64,000 bases of DNA from Streptomyces sp. NRRL F-6131 (GTDB taxonomy: Bacteria > Actinomycetota > Actinomycetes > Streptomycetales > Streptomycetaceae), in NCBI GenBank assembly GCA_000719695.1, contig JOHN01000045.1:61686-125685 (forward strand), given 5' to 3'. The position numbers and the translations under genes are program-made. The notes beneath the pieces are model-generated. The model saw nothing but the letters and a program-made list of their open reading frames with translations. It ran no database searches and was not told the DNA's origin. This document shows, one piece after another, positions 1 to 11,076 of the stretch (position 1 is its first letter; each line of letters opens with the position of its first letter).

Positions 1-2
1 AC

Positions 3-266
3 GCCTCCGGCAACGACGTGTCGGCCGCCGCCGCCCAGGTCCAGGTGGTCAACGCGGGCCTCACCTTCGTCCCCGGCGGGGCCAAGGTCGCGCCGCAGGC
101 CGCCAGTGAGATCCGCTACACCGACGACGCCCGGCAGGCCGCCGCGAAGTCCCTGGCGACCAGTCTCAACCTGCCGGAGACCGCGGTGAAGAAGGTCACC
201 GACGCGCAGAACGCCGACCTGGTCGTGGTGCTCGGCAAGGACTACGCGCCGCCGAAGGCCCCGTAG
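3..266 (+). CDS. LytR C-terminal domain protein (5' truncated by window edge)
   Basis: An open frame enters from the left edge and stops with TAG at 264-266; only about 87 C-terminal residues are visible. The visible part alternates short beta-strand and helix segments, with FVPGGAK, a helix around DARQAAAKSLATSLN, and a final strand DLVVVLGKDY. This is the pattern of the LytR_C domain that follows a transmembrane or LCP region in actinobacterial envelope proteins. In streptomycetes this gene sits just before rsfS, as here. The N-terminal part cannot be assessed, so a full LCP enzyme versus a short membrane LytR_C protein is undecided. Confidence 0.7.
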   Translation, partial: ASGNDVSAAAAQVQVVNAGLTFVPGGAKVAPQAASEIRYTDDARQAAAKSLATSLNLPETAVKKVTDAQNADLVVVLGKDYAPPKAP

Positions 267-280
267 CGCCCGGCCGCCGG

Positions 281-359
281 ACGGGGCGCCCCGCGCTCCC
301 GCGGCGCGCGCCCCGTCGGCCCACGGCCCGGCGGCCCCGGAAAACGGTTCCGGGGCCGC
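281..359 (+). terminator. Two GC hairpins after the LytR_C gene
   Basis: Arm ACGGGGCGC (281-289) pairs with GCGCCCCGT (308-316). A second, stronger 12-bp stem GCGGCCCCGGAA (331-342) / TTCCGGGGCCGC (348-359) follows with a 5-nt loop. There is no U-tract, which is common for streptomycete terminators. They lie 15-95 nt after the stop codon and before rsfS. Confidence 0.6.
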
Positions 360-440
360 CGGGGCGGCGTGAGATCCTGGAAGGCGATCCCTGCGCCCCG
401 CGCGCCGGGCGCCCCCAAGCCGCCGAGCCGGAAGTACATC

Positions 441-911
441 GTGACCGCCACTGAGCACAGCCAGGAACTCATCAACGTCGCCGCCCAGGCGGCGGCCGAC
501 AAGCTGGCCCACAACATCGTCGCGTTCGACGTCAGCGAGGTGCTGTCGATCACCGACGCCTTCCTGATCGCCTCCGCGGGCAACGACCGCCAGGTCCGTT
601 CCATCGCCGAGGAGATCGAGGACCAGCTGCGCGAGAAGCTGGACATCAAGCCGGTGCGCCGCGAGGGCGAGCGCGACGGCCGCTGGATCCTGCTCGACTA
701 CCTCGACATCGTCGTGCACGTCCAGCACTCCGAGGAGCGCTCCTTCTACTCGCTGGACCGCCTCTGGAAGGACTGCCCCGAGCTGCCGCTGCCGGAGGAC
801 GCCGTCGCCTCCCGCAACCGTCCGGACGCCCACACCGACGCGGCCGGCAACGCCGTGGCCCCGGCCGAGCAGGCCCCGGCGGACGACTTCGGCGCCGAGG
901 ACTACAGCTGA
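441..911 (+). CDS. rsfS: Ribosome silencing factor RsfS
   Basis: A 156-residue protein of the RsfS/Iojap/DUF143 family. These bind ribosomal protein uL14 and block subunit joining when nutrients are low. Family signatures are a DVSEVLSITDAFLIASAGNDRQV block (residues about 26-48, read as segments DVSEVLSITDAF and ASAGNDRQV), GRWILLDYLDIVVHV, and FYSLDRLW. GTG at 441 is chosen because the protein then begins just before the conserved helix and GGAAG lies six bases upstream; the frame stays open upstream but only with Pro/Arg-rich noise. The acidic Ala-rich C-terminal tail is typical of actinobacteria. The next gene overlaps its stop codon. Confidence 0.93.
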   Translation: MTATEHSQELINVAAQAAADKLAHNIVAFDVSEVLSITDAFLIASAGNDRQVRSIAEEIEDQLREKLDIKPVRREGERDGRWILLDYLDIVVHVQHSEERSFYSLDRLWKDCPELPLPEDAVASRNRPDAHTDAAGNAVAPAEQAPADDFGAEDYS

Positions 912-1555
912 GCCGGGACGCGCGGGGTCCGCGCATCGTCTTCTGGCGGCACGGCCAGACCTCCTGGAACCTCGAATCGCGGTTCCAGGGCACCACGGAC
1001 ATCGAGCTGACCGGGCAGGGCGTGCTGCAGGCGCAGCGGGCCGCCCGGCTGCTCGCCGGCCTGCACCCGGACCTGCTGGTCTCCTCCGACCTCCAGCGGG
1101 CCCGGCGCACGGCCGAGGAGCTCGCCGGGGTGACCGGTCTGGACGTCCAGCACCACGAGGGCCTGCGGGAGACCTACGCGGGCTCCTGGCAGGGGCTGAC
1201 CAACGCGGAGATCCGCGAGCGGTACCCCGAGGAGTTCGAGGCCTGGACGCGCGGCGAACCCGTCCGGCGCGGCGGTGGCGAGCTCGCGACCGAGGTCGCC
1301 GACCGCGCGGTGCCGGTGGTGCTCGACGCGGCCGAGAAGCTGCCCGAGAACGGCACGCTGGTGGTGGTCAGCCACGGCGGCACCATCCGCACCATGCTCG
1401 GGCGGATGCTCGGCCTGGAGCCTGCGCTCTGGGAGTGCTTCGGCGGTCTGTCGAACTGCTGCTGGTCGGTGCTGGGCCGCGGTGCGCGGGGCTGGCGGCT
1501 GCTGGAGCACAACGCGGGCACCCTGCCGCAGCCGGTCATCGGCGACGACACCTGA
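908..1555 (+). CDS. Histidine phosphatase family protein (phosphoglycerate mutase-like)
   Basis: About 215 residues. The RHG catalytic motif is present as FWRHGQTSWNLE (residues 13-24), and the second catalytic His lies in VVVSHGGTIRTML. The frame has no ATG, GTG or TTG upstream of the RHGQT motif until far inside rsfS. The best start is therefore CTG at 908, which overlaps the rsfS stop as CTGA. The first internal conventional start (GTG at 1022) would delete the catalytic motif. Tight coupling to rsfS suggests co-translation. The substrate is unknown; small phosphoesters or phosphoproteins are possible. Confidence 0.85.
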   Translation: MSRDARGPRIVFWRHGQTSWNLESRFQGTTDIELTGQGVLQAQRAARLLAGLHPDLLVSSDLQRARRTAEELAGVTGLDVQHHEGLRETYAGSWQGLTNAEIRERYPEEFEAWTRGEPVRRGGGELATEVADRAVPVVLDAAEKLPENGTLVVVSHGGTIRTMLGRMLGLEPALWECFGGLSNCCWSVLGRGARGWRLLEHNAGTLPQPVIGDDT

Positions 1556-1764
1556 CCGGTCCGGGCGGCGCCCGGGCCGGTGTCCGGAGGTGTCCGGGAG
1601 CGCCCGGGCGGTGGCGTGCCGAGGCCCGGGCGGGGCCCGGGCGGGGGTGCGGAGCGGGGCCGAAGAGGGCGGATTTCGCAGTTCCGGGCCTGACCGGTTA
1701 GAGTCTTCCTCGTTCGCACGGAAGGAACGCGGCCCGGAAGGGAAGCGGGAGATCCGGTCAGCGA

Positions 1765-1837
<73 letters not shown>

Positions 1838-1874
1838 CTCCGCACCCGGAGTCCGTCAGGACTGCGCGTGTCGC

Positions 1875-1947
<73 letters not shown>

Positions 1948-1956
1948 CAACGAGAG

Positions 1957-1984
1957 AAGGCCGTCACCCCAGGGTGGCGGCCTT
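1957..1984 (+). terminator. Terminator of the tandem tRNA-Ala unit
   Basis: Arm AAGGCCGTCACC pairs with GGTGGCGGCCTT with one mismatch and a 4-nt CCAG loop, directly after tRNA copy 2. There is no U-run. It also lies in front of the convergent regulator gene that ends at 2045. Confidence 0.7.
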
Positions 1985-2044
1985 CCGCAGTTCCGGGGGC
2001 GGGCCCGGCCGTCCGGTCCGGGACCGGACGGGGTCGGACCGGAC

Positions 2045-2995
2045 TCAGCAGCCGGCGGGCCCGGTCATCCGGTGGCCGCACGGGGCCGTCCAGCCGCCCG
2101 ACGGCATCGCCGCCAGCCGCTCTACCCGCTCGCGGTCCTCCGGCCCGTCCGGGGTGAAGACCGCGACGAAGGCCTCCGGCACACCGGGGATCGTCAGGTA
2201 CGTCGCGTTCAGCCGCATCACCCCGACCTGCGGGTGCCGGAACACCTTCAGCGCCGTCCGCCGCGGGGAGACCTCCTGCCGGGCCCACAGCTCCCGGAAC
2301 TCCGCGCTCGCGTCCAGCAGCGACCGCACGTACTCCTCCCAGGGCGGCTCCCCGACGTGCTTGCCGTACGCGCCGCGCAGCACCGCGACCATGTGCGGCA
2401 GCTGCTCGGTCCGGTTCAGGAACGGATTGCAGCACTCCGGACTCGTCACCGTGCACCAGAGGCTGTTGAACCAGCCGTCCGCCGTGCGGGGCCGGCTCGT
2501 CGCGAACAGCGCCTCGTAGGTGGCGTTCCAGGCCAGGACGTCGAACCGGCTGTTCGAGACGGCGGCGGGCAGCGGGGCGAGGGCGTCCAGGATCACCTGG
2601 GTCGACGGGTCGAGCACCGGGGGCTCCGGGTGCGCCGACGGCCGGAGCGCCACCCCGGCCAGCCGGAACAGGTGCTCCCGCTCGGTCGCGTCCAGCAGCA
2701 GCACCCGGGCCACCGCCGTCAGCACCTGCGCGCTGGCGTTGATCGGGCGCCCCTGCTCCAGCCACGTGTACCAGGTCACCCCGACCCCGGCGAGCTGGGC
2801 GACCTCCTCCCGGCGCAACCCGGGCGTGCGGCGGCGCAGACCGGGCGGCAGGCCCACGTCCTCGGGGGAGACCCGGGCGCGGCGGGCGCGCAGGTACTCG
2901 GCCAGTTCGGTGCGGCGCCGGTCGCGCCGGGCGGGGCCCGGCCCGGGCGCGGGCGTTGCGGTGCCGGGGAGGTCCAGGACGGTCATACCCGCCAT
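2045..2995 (-). CDS. MmyB-type helix-turn-helix transcriptional regulator
   Basis: About 316 residues (313 if the second ATG at 2986 is used). The N-terminal region has an XRE-type HTH (LRREEVAQLAGVGVTWYTWLEQGR), the hallmark of the MmyB/SCO4944-like family. The C-terminal half is the MmyB ligand-binding domain with the FDVLAWN segment, known in this family to bind small lipophilic ligands. It is divergent from an MFS exporter, so control of that exporter is the natural inference. A TACCAG/CTGGTA inverted repeat lies between them. No decisive ribosome site separates the two ATG candidates. Confidence 0.85.
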   Translation of the reverse strand: MAGMTVLDLPGTATPAPGPGPARRDRRRTELAEYLRARRARVSPEDVGLPPGLRRRTPGLRREEVAQLAGVGVTWYTWLEQGRPINASAQVLTAVARVLLLDATEREHLFRLAGVALRPSAHPEPPVLDPSTQVILDALAPLPAAVSNSRFDVLAWNATYEALFATSRPRTADGWFNSLWCTVTSPECCNPFLNRTEQLPHMVAVLRGAYGKHVGEPPWEEYVRSLLDASAEFRELWARQEVSPRRTALKVFRHPQVGVMRLNATYLTIPGVPEAFVAVFTPDGPEDRERVERLAAMPSGGWTAPCGHRMTGPAGC

Positions 2996-3033
2996 GGTGC
3001 CGCAGCCCGGCGGGGCGCAACAGGTGCTGCCAG

Positions 3034-3064
3034 TACCAGGATCAGCAGGCTCTAACCACTGGTA
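3034..3064. promoter_or_regulatory. Candidate operator between regulator and MFS gene
   Basis: TACCAG (3034-3039) and its complement CTGGTA (3059-3064) form an interrupted inverted repeat with a 19-nt spacer in the 93-nt divergent intergenic region. The position suits binding by the MmyB-type regulator, but this is inference from location and symmetry only. Confidence 0.35.
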
Positions 3065-3088
3065 CCGGGCCGGCGGGAGGCTCGGTCC

Positions 3089-4591
3089 ATGACCGATCTC
3101 CAGACCCGACGCGGTCCGGTCGGGACCGCCCCGCCGACCGGTGCCGCCGGTGCCCGGCCCGCCGCGGCGCCCGCCGCCCGGCCCGGACTGCTCCTCGCGC
3201 TCGTCCTCAGCGGCCAGTTCATGGCCGTGCTCGACGCCGCCATCGTCAACGTCGCCGTGCCGACCGTCCGCACCGACCTGCACGCCTCCGGCGCCGCCCT
3301 CCAGTTCGTGGTGGCCGGCTACACCATCGCCTACGCGGTGCTGCTCATCACCGGCGCCCGGCTCGGCGCCCGGTACGGCTACAGCCGGCTCTTCCAGTCC
3401 GGCCTGGCCGTCTTCACCGCCGCCTCGCTGGCCTGCGGGCTCGCCCCCGCGACCGGCTGGCTGATCGCCTTCCGGCTGTTCCAGGGCGCCGGGGCGGCCC
3501 TGATGGTCCCCCAGGTGATGAGCATCGTCCAACGGACCTTCACCGGCCAGGCCCGGATCCGGGCCCTCGGTCTCTACTCCGCCGTCCTCGCCGGAGGCGT
3601 CGCCGCCGGACAGGTGGTCGGCGGCCTGCTCGTCAGCGCCGACCTGTTCGGCTCCGGCTGGCGCCCGGTCTTCCTGGTCAACCTGCCGATCGGCCTGGTG
3701 CTGCTGGCCGCCGGGGCCCGGCTGCTGCCCGACCTGCCCGGTGACCGGGAGCGCGGCTTCGACGTGCCCGGCCTGCTGGCGCTCGGCGCCGCCCTCGGCC
3801 TGCTGGTCGTCCCGCTGGTGGTCGGCCACGAGCTCGGCTGGCCCGTGTGGGGCTGGCTGATGCTCGGCGCGAGCGCGGTGATGTTCGCCCTGTTCGTCGT
3901 CGTCGAGCGGCGGACCGCCCGGCGCGGCGGACAGCCGCTGATCAGCGGGCGCGTCCTTGGGGCGGCCCACCTGCTGCCCGCCGTCGGCGCGGTGTTCATG
4001 ATCATGCTGGCCTTCGCGGGCTTCATGTTCTCCTTCGCCCTGCACCAGCAGTCCGGACTCGGCCACAGCGCCCTGAGCGCCGGACTCTGCTCCGCGCCGA
4101 TCGCCATCGGCTTCGGCGTCGCCAGCCTGCACTGGCAGCGGCTGCCCCGGCGCCTGCACGGCGTCCTGCCGCCGCTCGGCACCGGCCTGCTCGCCGTCGG
4201 CTACGTCCTGCTCGGCCTCCTGCTGCGCGACGGGTCCGACATCGGTGCGGCGCCGCTGCTGCTCACCGCCGTCCTCGGCCTGCTCGCGGGCTGCGCCTAC
4301 GCGCCGCTGTTCGCCCGGGCGCTCTCCGGGGTCGCCCCCGCCGACGCGGCGGACGCCAGCGGGGTGGTGGTCACCGCCGTCCAGCTCGGCCAGCTCGTCG
4401 GGATCGCGGTGCTCGGCTCGGTGTTCCTCGGCGCGGTCGACCTGCCGGCGGCCGCCCGGGACTCCGGCCACGCGATGCTGATCACCACGGCCGCCATCGG
4501 CGGGGCCGTCGCGCTCGCCGCCGGCTTCGCGGCCCGGGCGGGCGCGGGCGGACGCGCGGGGCGGCGCGAGGGGCGGCGCGAGGGCAGGTAG
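3089..4591 (+). CDS. MFS transporter, DHA2/QacA-EmrB type
   Basis: 500 residues with a long disordered Ala/Pro-rich N-terminus, then about 14 hydrophobic helices. Motif A-like GARLGARYGYSRLF follows TM2-3, and the D1-type segment AVLDAAIVNVAVPTV is in TM1, both typical of proton-driven drug/H+ antiporters with 14 TMS. Export of a small toxic or secondary-metabolite compound is the likely role; the substrate is not predictable. Divergent from the MmyB-type regulator. The C-terminus ends in a basic Arg/Gly-rich tail. Confidence 0.88.
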   Translation: MTDLQTRRGPVGTAPPTGAAGARPAAAPAARPGLLLALVLSGQFMAVLDAAIVNVAVPTVRTDLHASGAALQFVVAGYTIAYAVLLITGARLGARYGYSRLFQSGLAVFTAASLACGLAPATGWLIAFRLFQGAGAALMVPQVMSIVQRTFTGQARIRALGLYSAVLAGGVAAGQVVGGLLVSADLFGSGWRPVFLVNLPIGLVLLAAGARLLPDLPGDRERGFDVPGLLALGAALGLLVVPLVVGHELGWPVWGWLMLGASAVMFALFVVVERRTARRGGQPLISGRVLGAAHLLPAVGAVFMIMLAFAGFMFSFALHQQSGLGHSALSAGLCSAPIAIGFGVASLHWQRLPRRLHGVLPPLGTGLLAVGYVLLGLLLRDGSDIGAAPLLLTAVLGLLAGCAYAPLFARALSGVAPADAADASGVVVTAVQLGQLVGIAVLGSVFLGAVDLPAAARDSGHAMLITTAAIGGAVALAAGFAARAGAGGRAGRREGRREGR

Positions 4592-4713
4592 CCGGGGCGT
4601 ACGGCGGGCGGCCGCGCGGGCGTTCGTGCCGCGTTCGTACGGCGTGCGCGCGGCGGCGGACGGGCGCCCGCCGGACGCCCGGGCGGCCTCCGCGCGGCGG
4701 CTGCGGAAACGGA

Positions 4714-4744
4714 TTCGTGGAGCACCCCCAGGACCGTGTAAAGT
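4714..4744 (+). promoter_or_regulatory. Possible promoter for tRNA-Ala copy 3
   Basis: TAAAGT at 4739-4744 resembles a -10 box. A weak TTCGTG at 4714-4719 could be a -35 with a 19-nt spacer. This is the most AT-rich patch upstream of the tRNA at 4799. Confidence 0.35.
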
Positions 4745-4798
4745 AGTCGATGTCGCCGAGGGAAACGGAACGAAACCCCCGGTGACATCGCAAGTCAC

Positions 4799-4871
<73 letters not shown>

Positions 4872-4880
4872 CAGGAGATC

Positions 4881-4914
4881 GAAGGCCGCCTTCCGGTAAC
4901 GGGAGGCGGCCTTC
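4881..4914 (+). terminator. Terminator of tRNA-Ala copy 3
   Basis: Perfect outer arms GAAGGCCGCCT / AGGCGGCCTTC extend through TCCG/CGGG to a GTAA loop, nine bases after the tRNA. A strong GC stem with no U-tract. Confidence 0.7.
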
Positions 4915-4991
4915 GGCGTTCCCGGGTCCGCGCGGGCCACCGACCGGCTGCTCCACGACCCCGGTGGTCCTCCTCGTGCCGCCACCGGTTT

Positions 4992-5069
4992 CGGGGAGCC
5001 GGATTCGAGAGCCGGATTCGGGGAGCCGATTGCGGGGAGCCGGATTCGAGAGCCGGTTTCGGGGACCGC
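4992..5069 (+). repeat. Two tandem 41-bp repeats
   Basis: A unit beginning CGGGGAGCCGGATTCGAGAG starts at 4992 and again at 5033, with the submotif GAGCCGGATTCG recurring inside each. It fills much of the noncoding gap between tRNA copy 3 and the next gene. No function is evident. Confidence 0.7.
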
Positions 5070-5107
5070 ACGACGACCGCCCCCGGAGGCCCGCTACCGT
5101 CGGAGCC

Positions 5108-6667
5108 ATGGCCGATCTGGAGCGCAGACGCAACGAGGAACTCGCGCGGATACTCCACCAGCTCGGCTGGAGCCCCGAGCGGCTCGCCCGCGAGGTCAAC
5201 CTCACCCTCCCGGCCCGGCTGGCGATCAGCTCCACCGCCCCCTACAAGTGGCGCGACCGCGGCATGGTCCCGCGCAGCCCCCACGACCAGGCCGTCTGCG
5301 AGGTGCTCAGCCGCACCCTCGGCATCGCCGTCACCTACGAACAGCTCTGGGGCCCGATGGGCGGCCACCGCGGCGCCAAGATCCTCTCCCCGCGCCTGCT
5401 GACCGACCCGTGGACCGCCGACACCGCGCAGACCGCGCTGCGCGAGACCGCCGCCGACGCCGGGCCCGTCCGCCTCACCGACCTCTTCCGCGGCGCCGAC
5501 CTCGCCGAGGCCGCCCGCCGGCTCACCACCCCGCCACCGGCCCTCGGCGGCGACGGCGCGCTGCGCGTCGACCCCGCGGTGATCGGCGAACTCGCCGCCG
5601 CCCACCGCAGCAAGCGGCGACTGGAACGGTCCTGCGGCGGCGGCCTCGTCCTCGGCCCCGCGCGCGCCGAACTGGCCATGGTCACCAAGCTGCTGGAACT
5701 CGGCGGGTACGACGAACCGCTCGGCCGGGCGCTGTACGGCGCGGCCGGCCGGCTCGCCCGGCTCGCCGCCTGGGCCGCGTACGACCTCGGCCACGACGCC
5801 ACCGCCCAGCGGGCGTTCGCGGCCGCGCTGCGCGCCGCCCACCTCAGCGGCGAGCGCCGGGCCGGGGTGGCCGTGCTCGGGGGTCTCGTCGTGCTGGCCA
5901 CCGGGAGCGTGGGCGGGCGGGGGCTGGACGCGGTCACGGTGCTCGCGGAGGCGTTGGCGGCGGCCGGGGAGGCGCTCGGCCCGGCCGACCGGGCGTTGCA
6001 GCTCGGGCGGATCGCCCGGGCGCACGGGCGGCGCGGGGACGCCGCCGGGCTGGCGGAGGCGGCGGGGCGGGCGTTCGCGGAGCTGGACGGGGGCGTCGGG
6101 GGCAGGCGCGGGGGTGTGGTCGACGTGGGTGCGGGCGTCGGTGGGCCGGGTGGGCCGGTGGGGCCGGGCGGTGGCTCGTCGGACGGCGCACTGGGCCGTC
6201 CGGCCGGGGGTTCGTGGGGCGGCTCGGGCGACTCGGGCGAGTCGGGTGACGGGGAGGCGCGGGCGGACCTCGCGGGGATGGTGGGGGAGGGGTATCTGTT
6301 CCTCGGCGAGCACGGCCGGGCCCAGGAACTGCTGGCCGAGGCGGTGGCGGGGCTCGGGCCGGGGCGGGCCCGGGCGCGGGCGCTGCTGATGGTGCGGCTG
6401 GCCGACTCGCAGCGGCTGGCCGGGGACACCGACGGCGCGGTGCGGACCGCGGACCGGGCGCGGGCGCTGGCCGCCGGGATGCAGTCGGAGCGGGTGGCGC
6501 GGGCGCTGCGCGGGATCGACGCGGCGTTCCGCTCGGCGGAGGCGGAGGCGGAGGCGGGGTCGGCGGCGGCGTCGGGTCTGGGCGCCGGGACGGGGAAGGG
6601 CGCTGAGGCGGAGGTGGGGACGGGTGCCGGGGCGGGCTCCCCGGCGGTATCCCCGGGAGGCGGCTGA
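5108..6667 (+). CDS. HTH regulator-like protein with TPR-like helical repeats
   Basis: 519 residues from ATG 5108. The N-terminal segment (ELARILHQLGWSPERLA, then a TAPYKWRDRG turn) resembles the HTH of streptomycete regulators that sense through a helical repeat C-terminal region. Residues from about 140 are Ala/Leu-rich helix pairs compatible with TPR-like packing. Residues about 328-383 are a Gly/Ser-rich insert, and the last 40 residues are another low-complexity Ala/Gly/Glu tail. Codon use switches from C-ending to strongly G-ending codons near 5880, so the 3' half is G-rich on the + strand. Target unknown. Confidence 0.75.
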   Translation: MADLERRRNEELARILHQLGWSPERLAREVNLTLPARLAISSTAPYKWRDRGMVPRSPHDQAVCEVLSRTLGIAVTYEQLWGPMGGHRGAKILSPRLLTDPWTADTAQTALRETAADAGPVRLTDLFRGADLAEAARRLTTPPPALGGDGALRVDPAVIGELAAAHRSKRRLERSCGGGLVLGPARAELAMVTKLLELGGYDEPLGRALYGAAGRLARLAAWAAYDLGHDATAQRAFAAALRAAHLSGERRAGVAVLGGLVVLATGSVGGRGLDAVTVLAEALAAAGEALGPADRALQLGRIARAHGRRGDAAGLAEAAGRAFAELDGGVGGRRGGVVDVGAGVGGPGGPVGPGGGSSDGALGRPAGGSWGGSGDSGESGDGEARADLAGMVGEGYLFLGEHGRAQELLAEAVAGLGPGRARARALLMVRLADSQRLAGDTDGAVRTADRARALAAGMQSERVARALRGIDAAFRSAEAEAEAGSAAASGLGAGTGKGAEAEVGTGAGAGSPAVSPGGG

Positions 6668-6690
6668 CCCCCTTGCGGTACCCTGAGCCC

Positions 6691-6729
6691 ATGCGAACCG
6701 CGCGCCTGCTCCTTAGTCGGCCGCGCTGA
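6691..6729 (+). CDS. leuS leader peptide (Leu-rich)
   Basis: A 12-codon ORF encoding MRTARLLLSRPR, with three consecutive Leu codons (CTG CTC CTT) followed by a stop and a terminator hairpin before leuS. Leucine-rich leader peptides before leuS and leuA are established in actinobacteria as attenuation sensors. A -10-like TACCCT at 6679-6684 would place transcription start at or next to the ATG, so the peptide may be translated from a leaderless transcript. Confidence 0.8.
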   Translation: MRTARLLLSRPR

Positions 6730-6738
6730 CCAGGACCG

Positions 6739-6798
6739 GCCACGCCCCAGGGCGGAGCCGGAGTCGGCGTGGCACCCCCTCCTGCGAGGGGCTTTTTT
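6739..6798 (+). promoter_or_regulatory. leuS attenuator with intrinsic terminator
   Basis: The first stem is GCCACGCC (6739-6746) with GGCGTGGC (6766-6773). The second is CCCCTC (6776-6781) with GAGGGG (6786-6791), loop CTGC, followed by a run of six T at 6793-6798: a canonical Rho-independent terminator, rare in this GC-rich genome. It lies 115 nt before leuS and just after the Leu leader peptide. The competing antiterminator fold was not resolved by eye. Confidence 0.8.
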
Positions 6799-6913
6799 GT
6801 TTTCCGCCCGGGTCACCGCCCGGCGCCCGTCCGGGCCCCGGCCCGGGCACACCCGCCATGTCGCCGGCCGGAACGCCGGTTCGCCAACCGACATCGATGG
6901 AGCTTGAAGGACC

Positions 6914-9808
<2,895 letters not shown>

Positions 9809-9871
9809 GACGGCGGGTGGCGTCGGCCGTCACCGTTGAGGCCGTGACGGCGGAGGTCGTGACCGGGTGAC

Positions 9872-9959
9872 GTCGTCGCCGGTCGAGGTCGTCACCGGTC
9901 CAGGTCGTCACCGGTCGAGGCCGGGCGGGGCGGGCGTGCCTTCGGGGCGCCCGCCCCGC
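9872..9959 (+). terminator. Three 16-bp tandem repeats and leuS terminator hairpin
   Basis: Three near-identical 16-bp units of the type GTCGTCACCGGTCGAG start at 9872, 9888 and 9904. Directly after, GCGGGGCGGGCG (9925-9936) pairs perfectly with CGCCCGCCCCGC (9948-9959). The rest of the 419-nt gap to 10228 is GC-rich without further recognisable features. Confidence 0.65.
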
Positions 9960-10227
9960 GGCGTTCGGTGGGGCGGCGGGCGCGGGGCAGCGTCGTGGGT
10001 GGCGGGGCACGGAGCGGCGACGTGGGGCGGCGGGGCGTGGGGTGGCGTCGTGGGGCCGGGACTCGGGGTTCACCCCGAGCCGTCCCTGAACCTGTCCCTG
10101 AACTCGGGCCCGGAGCCCCCGATCGGGGACCCGCCCGGCGGGTACCCGGGCTACGGTGGAACCCTCGGTGGGCCGGCCCGCGTTGGGCCCGGTGGGGGCC
10201 GGTTCGGCTGGCGGAAGGTGGCGCGTG

Positions 10228-11025
10228 ATGGAGATCCTCGGGGTGTTGCTCGGACTCGCCCTGCTCTTCGGGCTCGGGGTGGTGGTGCTCGTCATCGTCG
10301 GCCTGGTCAAGGCGGCCCGGGCGGTCGGCGAGAAGATGGAACGCCAGGAGGCCAAGGCCCGGCGCGCCGTCGAGAACGTCACGCTGAAGGCCAAGACCTA
10401 CACCCAGACCGGCCCGCAGGGCCAGATCTCCGCCGTCCGCCTCCGGCTGCGGACCTCGCTGGACGGTACCCGGCAGGTGCTGGAGGGAGCCGTCGGCCAG
10501 GACGGCCAGCTCGGCGAGTCCCTCGCCCTGCTGGCCCGGCTGGACACCCACGCGGCGGAGCTGGACGGCGAGCTGCGGACACTGGAGCGCGAACCGGACG
10601 CCGGGCGCGTCGCGGCGAAGCTGCCCGAGCTGCGCGAGCGGGCCGAGCGGATCACGCACTCGGCGGAGGCCATGCGCTGGGCCGCGCAGGACCGGATGCA
10701 CCGCTTCGCGGACGACGAGCTGGGCCGGCTGAGCCAGGAGTGCGAGGACGAAGCGGGGGCGCTGCGGCACTGGGACGCCGCTCCGGGGGCGTCGTCGGGC
10801 GGATCCACGGGGTCTGCGGCTGCCGCCGGTGCTGCTGGTGCTGCCGGTGCTGCGCGCGAGACGCAGGGGACGCACGGGACGCGTGAGGCCGGTGCCGGGC
10901 GGCCCGGGCTCACGGACGGCCGCGGTGGCCGACCCAGTGCCGAGGAGTTGCTCGGCCTCACCGACCCGGTGGCCAAGCTGGCGCAGCGGCTGCGGAAGCC
11001 GACCGCCGGCCCCTCGGCCGGCTGA
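10228..11025 (+). CDS. Single-pass membrane protein, unknown function
   Basis: 265 residues from ATG 10228, with GGAAGG upstream. Residues about 2-28 form one strongly hydrophobic helix (ILGVLLGLALLFGLGVVVLV), followed by a basic stretch and a long charged coiled-coil-like region (residues 32-170). An Ala/Gly/Ser-rich linker (about 185-215) leads to a short conserved-looking tail ending LTDPVAKLAQRLRKP. The topology suggests an N-terminal anchor with a cytoplasmic helical domain. I do not recognise a functional family. Confidence 0.75.
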   Translation: MEILGVLLGLALLFGLGVVVLVIVGLVKAARAVGEKMERQEAKARRAVENVTLKAKTYTQTGPQGQISAVRLRLRTSLDGTRQVLEGAVGQDGQLGESLALLARLDTHAAELDGELRTLEREPDAGRVAAKLPELRERAERITHSAEAMRWAAQDRMHRFADDELGRLSQECEDEAGALRHWDAAPGASSGGSTGSAAAAGAAGAAGAARETQGTHGTREAGAGRPGLTDGRGGRPSAEELLGLTDPVAKLAQRLRKPTAGPSAG

Positions 11026-11076
11026 GCGGGTTCCGGATGCTGCCGACCCGCCCGGGCGGGGAGTAACCTCCGCCTC

